Shown here: positions 47,801-57,330 of the stretch, piece by piece
Numbering within the stretch: the stretch's first letter is position 1
How the letters are laid out: every line of letters starts with the position of its first letter
NCBI GenBank assembly: GCA_030144725.1
Contig: JASKMD010000029.1
Coordinates: 186,001 to 250,000 of the forward strand
Direction: 5' to 3'
DNA length: 64,000 bases
Source of the DNA: Haematococcus lacustris
Lineage: Eukaryota; Chlorophyta; Chlorophyceae; Chlamydomonadales; Haematococcaceae
Position numbers and translations under genes: made by a program
The notes under the pieces: generated by a model
Told to the model about the DNA's origin: nothing
The model's input: only the letters and a program-made list of their open reading frames with translations
Database searches by the model: none

Positions 47801-48543
47801 ATACGCAGTACAGAGGGCCAGGGGTCTGACCTCCTCACCTCTTTGGTCATTGCCTTCTTCTTCTCCCTTTCAGCCATCAGGTAGTCAAATATTGGCGTAA
47901 AGTCACACTTGTCCAGGGCCTGGATCTTATGCTTCTTGCCCAGCACCTCTTTGAAGCCTGCCCAGAAGTTTTTCAGGAACAGGGGCTTGTTCATGTAGTC
48001 TGTCTCCTTCATGATGGCGAACATGGTGGCAACTTCCTCCTGGTCAGGCGTCAGGTCCACTGGCACTTTCACCGGCTGGCCGTTCACCACCTCCTCGTAC
48101 AGCATCTTTACCCCATGGGGCACATATTCTGGTGGGAACAGCACGCCACAGTGCTTCAGGGTCTTCCACAACTGCTGGCCACCTTTCCCACGCTTTGGAC
48201 CGCGCTCATCCCCGCTGGACCGCTCGCTCCTGGTACGTTTGACCTTTGTCCTTGGTTCCCTAGATTTGGGTGCTGCCTGCTTCTTAGTGGGGGTGCTCTT
48301 GGCCTTCTGCCTCTGTCCCAATGGCTTGTCATCGTCACTGCTGTCATCACCGCCACTGCTACTGCTATTGCTGGCATCGCTATCGCTACCCTCCTCGCTG
48401 GAATTTGAACTGCGGATTGAAGCTGCTTTGCTTTTCACCGCTGCTCCATTGGGCTCGGGCTTTGGCTTGCGCTGCCCTAGCGGAACATCGTCGGAGTCGG
48501 AGTCTGAATTCATGGCGCCGGGATCCGCGGCAGGCGGGCTCAT
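41852..48543 (-). CDS. TOP1: DNA topoisomerase I, type IB (eukaryotic), 13 exons
   Basis: Nuclear enzyme relaxing supercoils through a 3'-phosphotyrosyl nick. Exons in coding order: 48543-47839, 47505-47425, 47036-46872, 46468-46337, 45880-45797, 45237-45139, 44709-44535, 44104-44040, 43855-43682, 43125-43028, 42683-42614, 42438-42355, 41935-41852. All junctions are GT-AG and in phase; about 671 aa. The acidic, Ser/Lys-rich N-terminus (about 1-110) is typical of the unconserved nuclear-targeting domain. Core motifs: [39 protein letters not shown] (Arg about 403), [10 protein letters not shown] (Lys about 441), VFRTYNASI (Arg about 505), ILCNHQR (His about 549), and the active-site [16 protein letters not shown] (Tyr about 630), so the full catalytic pentad is present. 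Linker exons 10-11 are Lys/Glu-rich coiled coil ([20 protein letters not shown]). The start at 48543 opens a frame containing an alternative ATG at 48513. It is upstream of and co-directional with AGO. Confidence 0.96.
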
Positions 48544-49184
48544 GCCTTATCGGCCCGATGCCCGCATGCGTTGTCCTTGGCTTCAACGTGCTGTGCTATA
48601 CATTCATTCTGCAAGCATGCCATGTGGCGGTTTGAACTGATTGTGCCGGGGAAGCTGCGGCTTCATGGCAGACTAATGTTGGTTGAGTATGAGGCGCCCC
48701 TTCACTCCATCACAGCAGCTTACCGCTGGTGATAAGTCTCAATCCCAGACTTGACCCCAGGGGTGCTCGAGGCGCAGGTCAAGATGGAGTCAAGGGCAAA
48801 GGCTGGCATGTAGTGGTAGACTATCAATGTGGATGACTGTCCACTCAAACATACACCCGCTGGAGCTGACCCGGCTGGTACAGGACTTATGCACCAGCAG
48901 CACTCGCACTCGCACAGCTCTTTCAGCGCCTTGGCCCTCAACCTAGAGCCTCCATTGCCGTGGTACACTAAGCGTGGACCACTACAAAACGGTGTTTTTG
49001 TCTGTGTGGAGTTCTCATGCACATGGCATACACATGGCATAAATATGGCATACACATGGGCATGGTCGCCTACCACCTACACTATTGCTTGACCCAGAGG
49101 GCTGTGATGTAGAGTTGGCATGACAAACATGCACTAATTGCAAGCTGATGACAGCTCTACACAGATGTGTAATGGGGGCACACA
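48544..49184. other. TOP1 upstream region and 3' flank of a Fanzor-like copy
   Basis: The first about 100 bases should contain the TOP1 promoter (a weak TGTATAGC on the minus strand near 48594-48602). The stretch about 48930-49175 is shared, in inverted orientation, with about 18606-18850, so it belongs to the mobile Fanzor-like unit. Confidence 0.5.
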
Positions 49185-50392
49185 CTACTGTGCCACAGCA
49201 GGCTCCTGCTGCTGCTGCTGCTGCTGGGCCTTGAGTGGCTTGTCTCGCAGCCGCTGGTACCCCAGCTCAGGGTACTCCTTGCCCTTTGCTGGCAGAGCTC
49301 CCTGGTCTGGCCACCAGCACAGCTCCAGCGGGCGCCACTTGGCCTCCCCAATGCGCTGCAGTTTCAATGCTGCATTGCAGTCCCTGTCTACCCACCTGCC
49401 TGGCTGTGGTGTTGGCTTGGCCTTGGCAGCCTTGCCCTGGGCCTTGCCTTTGCCCTTGGTGGGGCTACGTAGGCTCAGCTGCCGGCTTAACCTTGGTGCG
49501 CTTGCTGCGCTTGGCTGGCGGGGGAGTGTTGGGCCCTGGCTCTGAGGCTGCTGGCTGTGTGGCTGCCTGGCTGCTGCATGGGGGCTGTGGGGGCTTGTGG
49601 GTGGCCACTACCGGGCACCACGTCAGGCCCCGCACCGGCTGGTCACGCTGCTGGCTCCAGACTGGGCGCAGCAAGCGCTGTTCCACCTGCCCTGCTGGGG
49701 GCCCTACGCTTGCTCAGCCGGCTCTCACGGGGCAGCTGGCCATTCACTGCCAAGCTGACCCGGCTGGTGCGGTGCTCATCCACAAGCACCACCCTGCCCC
49801 ACCGCTGGTCTTTGCCTGTGGGCCTGCACACCACCTTGCAGCATGCACGCATCACCGCGTCAGCGCCCCAGCCACCCCGGGTGCCAATGCTTACTGCACC
49901 AACGAACACCACCAGCTGCTTGGCACACCCATGGCGCTCCATGGACACCTCCGCCATGTTCTTCTCCAACTGCAGCCATGCACACAAGGCACACATGTGG
50001 TAGCTGACATGGTGGCACCATGGCTTCATGCCCAAGGCTTCATGCACCGAGGCTTCATGCCCAACCCACTACCTTTAACTACCCTCCCACCCACCCTCAC
50101 CTGCTTGAAGAACTGCTCCAGCGCCCGGTCCTGGGCTCCGTACAGCCTCAGCCGCTGCCTTGCCCACTTGGGGTCCAGGTACACCTCCCACACCGCATCC
50201 CAGGTGGCCAGGGTGACGGTGATGTGCTTCAGGTTGGCCTCCAAGGAGGTGCCAGCTGAGCTTGCTGCTGTCAGGTACTGGAGGTGGGGCTTGATAGGTG
50301 CTAGCCACCGCTCGGTGTCACGGCAGGAGTTGTTCAGGCCACTTGCATGTCAGCTTCCACCGGGCAAGCTGGTCAGCTACCAGCTGGCCTGA
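49185..50392 (-). pseudogene. Fanzor/TnpB-like nuclease relic (most complete copy)
   Basis: Minus-strand translation yields, in order: ITVTLATWDAVWEVYLDPKW, ARQRLRLYGAQDRALEQFFK, an intron 50100-49970 with GT-AG ends, then LEKNMAEVSMERHGCAKQL, VVFVGAVSIGTRGGWGADAV, GRVVLVDEHRTSRVS, and after a frameshift VEQRLLRPVWSQQRDQPVRG, LTWCPVV, a Pro/Lys-rich linker, another shift/stop near 49475, and VDRDCNAALKLQRIGEAKWR to a stop at 49185. The order helical region, RuvC-like strand with G-T-R-G-G-W-G, D-E-H-R-T-S, V-R-G-L-x-W-C and R-D-x-N-A-A-L matches eukaryotic TnpB relatives (Fanzor). The ribbon has lost Cys after T-S-R. At least two frame breaks make it a relic. Fragments of the same family lie at 18075-18594 and 5400-6165. 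Assignment rests on motif order, not on a search. Confidence 0.62.
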
Positions 50393-51328
50393 CTTCACTT
50401 CCCAGATTTGTGCCATTGTAAGCCACTACCGACGCGCCACTGTACCGACGCGCTTCCCTGTAAGCTGTCTCCGCTGCAGGTCTCAGGACAGCACGCCTCT
50501 AGTCCAGGTCCTCCTGTCAGCAGCTAACCAGCAGCTAAGGACGTGTCCTCAAATGCAACGGCTGTCAAGGCGCACAGTGTGACAGCGGACAGCATGAAAA
50601 GCTCCGTTTGCCACAAATTGCTATCTTACTTGGAGCAGGCCTGGCGGCCTGCTCTGATTACCGCGCGGACCCCAAGCAGTCAGCCCCGGTGTGGGCCACG
50701 CTGGAACCATCGCTTAGCGGTGCGGAAGGAGCCCATTGAAGGTAAGCTCCGACACAGCACAAGCAACACCAGCACCACACCAGCACTAGCACCGCAGTCC
50801 AGCAGCCCCGCAATAAAGCAGCCCCGTTACGTACTTACTAACTATTGCCCTATGCTTGTGCTTGTGTCCGCAGATCGACGCGCCAAGTCGTGACCGCGCA
50901 TTAATCCTGACACACGGCACGTACACACGGCACCTCTCTGAAAGGTAAGCCCCTTGTTGCCCCGCACATAGCCCGCACACCTTGCCCTTGTTGCCCCGCA
51001 TATGCCATTGTCCCGCACATAGCACACAGCGCACACAGGTAAGCAAGTCCCGCACATAGCCCGCATAGCTCAAGTTGCCCTGGTTGCCCCGCACGTAGCA
51101 CATAGCCCACACTCCCGCACTCCACCCTAAATGTCCCCGTGCCCTTTGTGCCCGCAGGTATCGCCGGCTGGGGGCGATTAATTAAATTTCCGTGTCCGCA
51201 GAGCGCGTCAGTGCTCTCAAAGCCCAGCCCAAGAGCTCTGGCGACTCGAGGGATGGTTAGGGTAGGTTTGTTTCGCCAGGCTGTTAGCCTTTAAGCAATT
51301 ACGCTGTTAGTTTTGATGAGGAGCCCAG
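50393..51328. other. No gene recognised; diffuse CCCGCACATAGC repeats
   Basis: The motif CCCGCACATAGC and variants recur about six times between 50960 and 51115, spaced irregularly and mixed with TTGCCCCGCA. No conserved frame. The region from 50393 to 50590 may hold 5' remnants of the Fanzor-like unit. Confidence 0.45.
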
Positions 51329-51467
51329 TGGTCTGTCCCGGGAAAGTGCCATCTACGTGGGGTTTGCAGTCATCAAGGGTGCGACCGAGGATGCTTCAAT
51401 ATGATTGTAGCGGAGTGAGATTACCCACAGGCCAACATGTTGTTCCTTGTTGAATGAGTTTTGTTGG
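51329..51467 (-). repeat. Dispersed repeat family, copy 3 (inverted)
   Basis: The reverse complement matches 25001-25146 almost throughout, including the GTGGTCTGTCCCGGGAAAGT end and the CAACAAAACTCATT end. Confidence 0.82.
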
Positions 51468-51589
51468 CCTGACTTCACTTCCTGCTTGCTGTAACAGTAC
51501 TAGACTGGATACTAGACTGATGCTACCAGCTGGCCTGACTCGAGGATGCGCTGACTGCCTGGGTGGCGCTGGGGTCGATGCCCACCCCA

Positions 51590-51990
51590 ATCAGTGTGGC
51601 TGGATTTAAACATAAACTCACGCGTCTCAGCTATGCCCTTGCCTATGTGGGGGAGTCCCAGCACATGGGCCACTGCTGCTGCTGCACTTGGGGCTGCTGT
51701 TGCTGCTGGTAGGGCAGGAGGAGGGGGGAGGGGGCGTCCGCTCGAACTCAAACCCCTGGTTAGCCAGCTTCCTCGTGCTGAACCACCTGTCCCAATGCTG
51801 GCTACGGGCTGGCTCTGCGGCGTTCTCCGTCTCCCTTGTCAGTGCTAGCTGTCAACCCCGTGCAACGTGGGGGCGCGTGTAGTGCACGCACACGCTGACA
51901 CCATCTATGTCCACCAACCTCTCGAAAGCAAACTCCTTGTTGCGAAGCTTCTTGGTGTTGAACCACCTTGTCAGTCCGGCAGTGGACGTC
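51590..51990 (-). other. Duplicated coding-like fragments (WF-T-KL-N motif), unassigned
   Basis: Two minus-strand stretches share a pattern: RWFNTKKLRNKEFAFER (about 51905-51965) and RWFSTRKLANQGFEFER (about 51735-51785). The first continues LVDIDGVSVCVHYTRPHVARG to a stop; the second continues into an Ala/Pro-rich stretch after a probable frameshift. I do not recognise the family. They look like remnants of a protein with a repeated module, probably of mobile origin because the first abuts an LTR. Confidence 0.4.
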
Positions 51991-51992
51991 AA

Positions 51993-52388
51993 TGTAAGAT
52001 AGCAAACGGAATGAGTAAGGACGCCTCGACTAGCAGCAAGCAAGGCAAAGCTGATACCCGTCACCAGTATGGTGCCGGCCTTCAGATGCCGATGGCAGTG
52101 AGCTGAGAATACCTCCAGACTTGGGTGCCCGTGATTACATCGGACAGCTGGTAAGGTCTTCTAAGCTGCCGCCGCAGCATCCCAATCCACTACAAATACC
52201 CAAACCCCCATGCAACCATGTCAGAACTGTTATGCAAGTCGCAGGATACACACACAAACCCACCCACAGTAGCCAGGTCACATCAACCATCATACACCAA
52301 TCACCATCTACCGTGATACCACCAACTGTCATGCTTGCATGGCTAGCCATGTCACGCATTCCGTACGGTCACGCTCATGGTTGTGACA
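51993..52388 (-). repeat. LTR copy of the gypsy-type element, truncated/rearranged copy
   Basis: A 396-bp sequence starting TGTAAGATAG and ending TTGTGACA on the plus strand; in element orientation it reads TGTCACAACC to CTATCTTACA, so it has TG...CA ends. It is nearly identical to 55531-55926 (one visible difference is CCAGTATGG versus CCAGGATGG), which implies a young family. Confidence 0.75.
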
Positions 52389-52945
52389 GATGTGTGCAAA
52401 CTGTCAAGGCATGCCTGCGCAAGCACTGCACCAGCAACCGTGTCACTGACCAGTGGGATGATGCTCTGCCCATGATTGCTCTGGGGTACAGGTGTTCCAC
52501 CCAGGAAAGCACTCGCATGACACCCTACGAGTTGTTGTTTGCGCGCAAGCCTGTGGTTCCCCCAGCCATAGCTGAGCGGGTGGAGCAACCCATCAACTTC
52601 GACGACCCAGAGCTGGCTGCCGAGCTGGTGATGCACCGTGCAGCTGCTGTCACTGACAACATGGTCATCGCCATGGACAACCAGGCTGTCGCTCAGCACC
52701 GGGACCAGCTGAGGTATGCCATGACTCGCTCCGGCAGCTACCAGCCAGCAGCCCGCTCCTTCAAACCAGATGCACCACCCGCTCGTTTCCGCTGGATCCA
52801 GCAGCTCAAGCAGGCGGAGCGTCTACTTCACGTCACCTGTCCAAGCTTGGGGTCTGGGATGGGATGGGTCATGGTGTTCTCATCAAAGGCTCAGAAGCGT
52901 CATCTGTTGAAGCTGCCAGTGATGGGGGCCTATCTGAAGCTGTAG
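52389..52945 (+). pseudogene. Inverted, internally deleted C-terminal part of the gypsy polyprotein
   Basis: Plus-strand frame reads VQTVKACLRKHCTSNRVTD through SYQPAARSFKP and then jumps directly to DAPPARFRWIQQLKQ, ending GAYLKL at a stop at 52943-52945. In the intact element (minus strand, 56759-58440) about 1.1 kb lies between SFKP and DAPPARF. That segment, which encodes the PHD finger and most of the terminal methyltransferase-like fold, is missing here. Orientation is opposite to the rest of this copy (53767-55516), so a segment inversion is implied. Confidence 0.85.
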
Positions 52946-53771
52946 AGGCATATAGGGTTGGGCGTGGGCTAGGAGTGGGGGGGGGTGGTGTTAAGTTTGC
53001 ATGCATGTCACACTTGTCACACTGTTGCTATTGAACTCACCATGTGTCTCACATAGCTCATCACATTTCACACGTGTCGCACTATTGCTATTCACCTCAC
53101 TGTCCATGTCATATTGCTATCACACATCACGTTTTACGTCCTTGCACATCATACATCACGTTTTACACGCTCTCATCGCATGACGCTCCTTGATCTCACT
53201 GTTCTACTTGCATACATCTTGCATGCTTGCCTTGATCTTCACTCTTGAACATCACTCGTTTAATGGATCATGCTACACAACTATCACATTCACCACAATC
53301 ATCCCAGCATGCTTGCACATGTTATCTTGTTCGGAGGCTATGGACATTCAGGGTAGGAATGCTACATTACGGCCGACCCGCTGCCGCGCGTAGGATGCAT
53401 CAGGCACGACGCTGGCGGGTGAGCACCATGTCATGGTGATGGCCAGTGGCTCAAGTAGAATGAGCCATAGGATCCATGTAGGGTTTTCGCGGTTTTACCG
53501 CATGGGTCCGGCCTGGAGGCTTGCATGCCACAGGTTTTAGCACTTGGCCGCCGCCAAGGATGTCAAGGGGGTTGGTGTGGTAGATAGGTGCATTAGTTAG
53601 GTGATCACAAGATATGCATTTACTTATGCGCTGCTTCGTTTGCTCTCTTCCATCTGCCACATGTCTTCGTTGCTCTCATGCTGTCATCTTCACACATGCT
53701 TGCAGCTGGGGGGGGGATTCCTTATCCTCTGCAGCGCACTATCATGTTTAGGAACATCTTATCACGTGACA
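52769..53771 (+). repeat. Left arm of a 1-kb inverted repeat (element 3' end)
   Basis: Matches the reverse complement of 55929-56935 nearly throughout, covering the last about 175 bases of polyprotein code and about 825 bases of 3' untranslated sequence. The arms are about 2.2 kb apart. Confidence 0.88.
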
Positions 53772-55516
53772 CATCGCTCAGACAGCCCATTGCTCTGAGG
53801 GTGGTTGGCAGAGGTGGTTCTGTGATCGATGAGAGCGCGCTGCAGCAACTCAGCAAAGGCACCCTGGAACTCTGTGCCCCCGTCAGTGACGACTTCAGCA
53901 CAGGCACCATAGCGTCCTAGCACGTGATGCGCAAAAGCTGAGGCTGTGGTGGCTGCCTCCTTATTGGGGATGGGGATGATCTCGACCCATTTAGACAAAT
54001 GCTCAATGCAGACCATGATGTACTTGTGGCCAGAGCGGCTGGGGATGAAAGGACCACAGAGGTCTACACCCCAGCGGTAGAAGAGGGCACGAATGGGTAG
54101 GCTGTGCAGCTCAGGGGATTTGGCATTGAATGCAGCTTTGACCCTGTCACAGGCGGTGCAACGTGCCACAACAGCCTGAGCATCAGCTGCCAACCCACGC
54201 CACCAATAGGTGTGCTGCAGCAGAGCTGCCGTGCGCCTGCCACCAAAGTGCCCAGTGTTGTTGTGCATGGTGGACACTAAGTGTGGGCGCTCAGCAGGAG
54301 CAGGGACAATGCGAGTGCTGCCGTCTGCCATGCGCCTAAGCAGCTTGTGGCTGTCCCAGACATAAGCCTGTGCGCGACGCTGTGCCCGACGCTGCTCTGC
54401 ATGCGGCAACCCAGCAGGCAAGGTGTGGTGCTGAAGCAACTGCATTGTGGCTGTGTCGTCGTGAATGTCACGCTCGGTGTCAGCAACATCAGCAAGCTGG
54501 GCAATGATAACTGCTGGCTGCGCCGCTACGGGTGTGGGCAGGACTGGATACGGTGCTGGGAGAGGCGAGCAGGTCTGGTTGGTGCTGGTGTGAGAGCTGA
54601 GCATCAGCTGTGCACCCCCCCCGACAGCGACAGCCAAGGCGTGCGAGGCCGTGCAGAGAGAGAGGCAGTTATGTGCATGGTCACGCAGCAGGTGGGCACG
54701 GTGCAGAGCAGCTGAGATAGCATACAAACTCCCTGCAGTTGCGGCGTCCATGCAGCGCTCTGTGATAGCGTGCCGCTCCTCAGGGGAAATGGTGGGCTCA
54801 TGAGGTTTGCCTGCTGCAGGGAGGAGGGCACCTCTCCCCCGAAAGGGCGCAGTGGGGACAGCTGAGACAGGTGAGATAATGTCAATCAGCGAATGAGCGG
54901 ACCGAGGCTGAGCATGCTGCAGGACAGCACTGAGGTGGTTGGGGTCGCAAATGTTGGTCCACCAGTCACGCATGTGGTGGGTGCGAGCACCTAGCTGTGC
55001 AGCATCCAAGCAAAGTGGGGTGCCAATGCTGGTGCAGACCTCTGCGAATTGACTGCGGTTGGTTTGGGAGTTGTGCTGGCGAGTTGTGTTGACAAGGACA
55101 TACCCAGGGCGTAGCAGGGGTTGAAGCTGCTGTAAGCAGCCCACCAGCCGCATGGTGGAAAGGAAGGTGCTGGATACCGGGCCATGCAGCCCAGCCAGGC
55201 TGCCAGGATTGGGAAGGTGCGGATACTCCCACCCGGCCACAACCAGCCACTGATGTGGACCGCGCGCACCACATCCTGGGGCAAAGAGGTGAGTGCAGAG
55301 GCATAAGCAGCAGGGGGCAACAGCCCAGGGAAGGTAGCTGACAGCTGAGAAAGACGGTGGAGGATGAGATGCTGGCAGGCAGGAGATGTGTCACAGTAGA
55401 TGTAGCGCAGAATGTGTACACCATTGCGGAGCAGCATTTCTAACCCAGCTCCAAGACCCCCATGCAACTCAAGCAGCACCACCCCTTCTGCTGCCACTGC
55501 CGGACTGACGGACTGA
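53767..55516 (-). pseudogene. Second gypsy polyprotein fragment (methyltransferase-like region to integrase)
   Basis: Minus-strand translation runs from AVAAEGVVLLELHGGLGAGL (about 55500) through LSTMRLVGCLQQLQPLL, the integrase zinc-binding region (HNNTGHFGGRRTA, CTACDRVKAAF) and core (YRWGVDLCGPF, EVVTDGGTEFQG) to NHPQSNGLSERC (about 53775), where it is cut by the inversion junction. It is nearly identical to 58466-60225 of the intact element. A 45-bp deletion near 55265 removes residues corresponding to TITSADLVRAGARG and shifts the frame. The 5' part (gag, protease, RT, RNase H) is absent. Confidence 0.88.
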
Positions 55517-55530
55517 CATGGACTTGTCAA

Positions 55531-55926
55531 TGTAAGATAGCAAACGGAATGAGTAAGGACGCCTCGACTAGCAGCAAGCAAGGCAAAGCTGATACCCGTC
55601 ACCAGGATGGTGCCGGCCTTCAGATGCCGATGGCAGTGAGCTGAGAATACCTCCAGACTTGGGTGCCCGTGATTACATCGGACAGCTGGTAAGGTCTTCT
55701 AAGCTGCCGCCGCAGCATCCCAATCCACTACAAATACCCAAACCCCCATGCAACCATGTCAGAACTGTTATGCAAGTCGCAGGATACACACACAAACCCA
55801 CCCACAGTAGCCAGGTCACATCAACCATCATACACCAATCACCATCTACCGTGATACCACCAACTGTCATGCTTGCATGGCTAGCCATGTCACGCATTCC
55901 GTACGGTCACGCTCATGGTTGTGACA
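55531..55926 (-). repeat. Probable 3' LTR of the intact gypsy-type element
   Basis: 396 bp with TG...CA ends in element orientation (TGTCACAACC to CTATCTTACA), nearly identical to 51993-52388. It lies downstream (minus strand) of the polyprotein, where a 3' LTR is expected. The matching 5' LTR should lie beyond the right edge of the window. I see no clear target duplication because the outer flank is rearranged element sequence. Confidence 0.72.
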
Positions 55927-56758
55927 GCTGTCACGTGATAAGATGTTCCTAAACATGATAGTGCGCTGCAGAGGATAAGGAATCCCCCCCCCAGCTGCAA
56001 GCATGTGTGAAGATGACAGCATGAGAGCAACGAAGACATGTGGCAGATGGAAGAGAGCAAACGAAGCAGCGCATAAGTAAATGCATATCTTGTGATCACC
56101 TAACTAATGCACCTATCTACCACACCAACCCCCTTGACATCCTTGGCGGCGGCCAAGTGCTAAAACCTGTGGCATGCAAGCCTCCAGGCCGGACCCATGC
56201 GGTAAAACCGCGAAAACCCTACATGGATCCTATGGCTCATTCTACTTGAGCCACTGGCCATCACCATGACATGGTGCTCACCCGCCAGCGTCGTGCCTGA
56301 TGCATCCTACGCGCGGCAGCGGGTCGGCCGTAATGTAGCATTCCTACCCTGAATGTCCATAGCCTCCGAACAAGATAACATGTGCAAGCATGCTGGGATG
56401 ATTGTGGTGAATGTGATAGTTGTGTAGCATGATCCATTAAACGAGTGATGTTCAAGAGTGAAGATCAAGGCAAGCATGCAAGATGTATGCAAGTAGAACA
56501 GTGAGATCAAGGAGCGTCATGCGATGAGAGCGTGTAAAACGTGATGTATGATGTGCAAGGACGTAAAACGTGATGTGTGATAGCAATATGACATGGACAG
56601 TGAGGTGAATAGCAATAGTGCGACACGTGTGAAATGTGATGAGCTATATGAGACACATGACGAGTTCAATTGCAACAGTGAGACAAGTGTGACATGCATG
56701 CGAACTTAACACCACCTTCCCCCCCCCACTCCTAGCCCACGCCCGACCCTAAGTGCCT
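55927..56758 (-). other. 3' untranslated region of the gypsy element and right arm of the 1-kb inverted repeat
   Basis: About 830 bases between the polyprotein stop and the 3' LTR without coding potential. It contains many GTGATGTGTGA-type short repeats (56570-56700) and, on the minus strand, a G8 run near 55985-55993 that could act as polypurine tract if the LTR boundary were slightly different. It pairs with 52946-53771. Confidence 0.65.
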
Positions 56759-57330
56759 CTACAGCTTCAGATAGGCCCCCATCACTGGCAGCTTCAACAG
56801 GTGACGCTTCTGGCCTTTTGATGAGAACACCATGATCCATCCCATCCCAGACCCCAGGCTTGGACAGGTGACGTGAAGTAGACGCTCAGCTTGCTTGAGC
56901 TGCTGGATCCAGCGGAAACGAGCAGGTGGTGCATCTGAGAGGTAGGCATGGGGCACCAACATGCACACCAGGGAATGAGCATAGATTACCGCCAGCGGCA
57001 GCAGCAGATCCAGGACAGTAGGGTCAGGGCTGCTGATGATGGCGTCGATGGGCTGCTGCTGCAACTGCGCACGGTAGGCAGCAGGGGAAAGAGATAGATG
57101 CGGTTGTGATGACAATGGCTGCAATACAAGCCCCGATATGATGATGGGTGTGGTGGTGCATGGATCCAGCAGGCTGTGCATGAGGTCTAGGTTGATCACT
57201 GTGCTTGCCACACGCAGCTCTTGAGGTGTGATGTTGGTTGGTTGCATGAGCTGATAGCCCTGAGCAATGGCAGCTGCGACACTAGGGTGCCAGGATCCAG
57301 GCAGGAGGCAATGAAGCGCAGTGAGCACGC
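56759..57330 (-). other. Second (terminal) methyltransferase-like fold of the polyprotein
   Basis: Contains INLDLMHSLLDPCTTTPIII (motif I-like), PIDAIISSPDPTVLDLLLPL (where N/D-P-P-Y/F is expected) and HSLVCMLVPHAYLSDAPPAR followed by a MGWIMVFSSKG strand. The strand order resembles Rossmann-type SAM-dependent N-methyltransferases, with catalytic residues replaced. The assignment is tentative. Confidence 0.4.

Noticed and set aside
48156..48640. Plus-strand frames of 100-210 codons opposite TOP1 exon 1
   Set aside because: They are antisense shadows of the acidic Ser-rich TOP1 N-terminus.
52121..52945. A 274-codon plus-strand gene starting inside the LTR
   Set aside because: The first part is LTR sequence read through by chance; the rest is the inverted C-terminal fragment of the gypsy polyprotein.
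55980..55995. G8 run as the polypurine tract with an LTR starting right after it
   Set aside because: The duplicated LTR unit with TG...CA ends starts about 55-60 bases further on, so this run is not adjacent to it. The boundary remains open.
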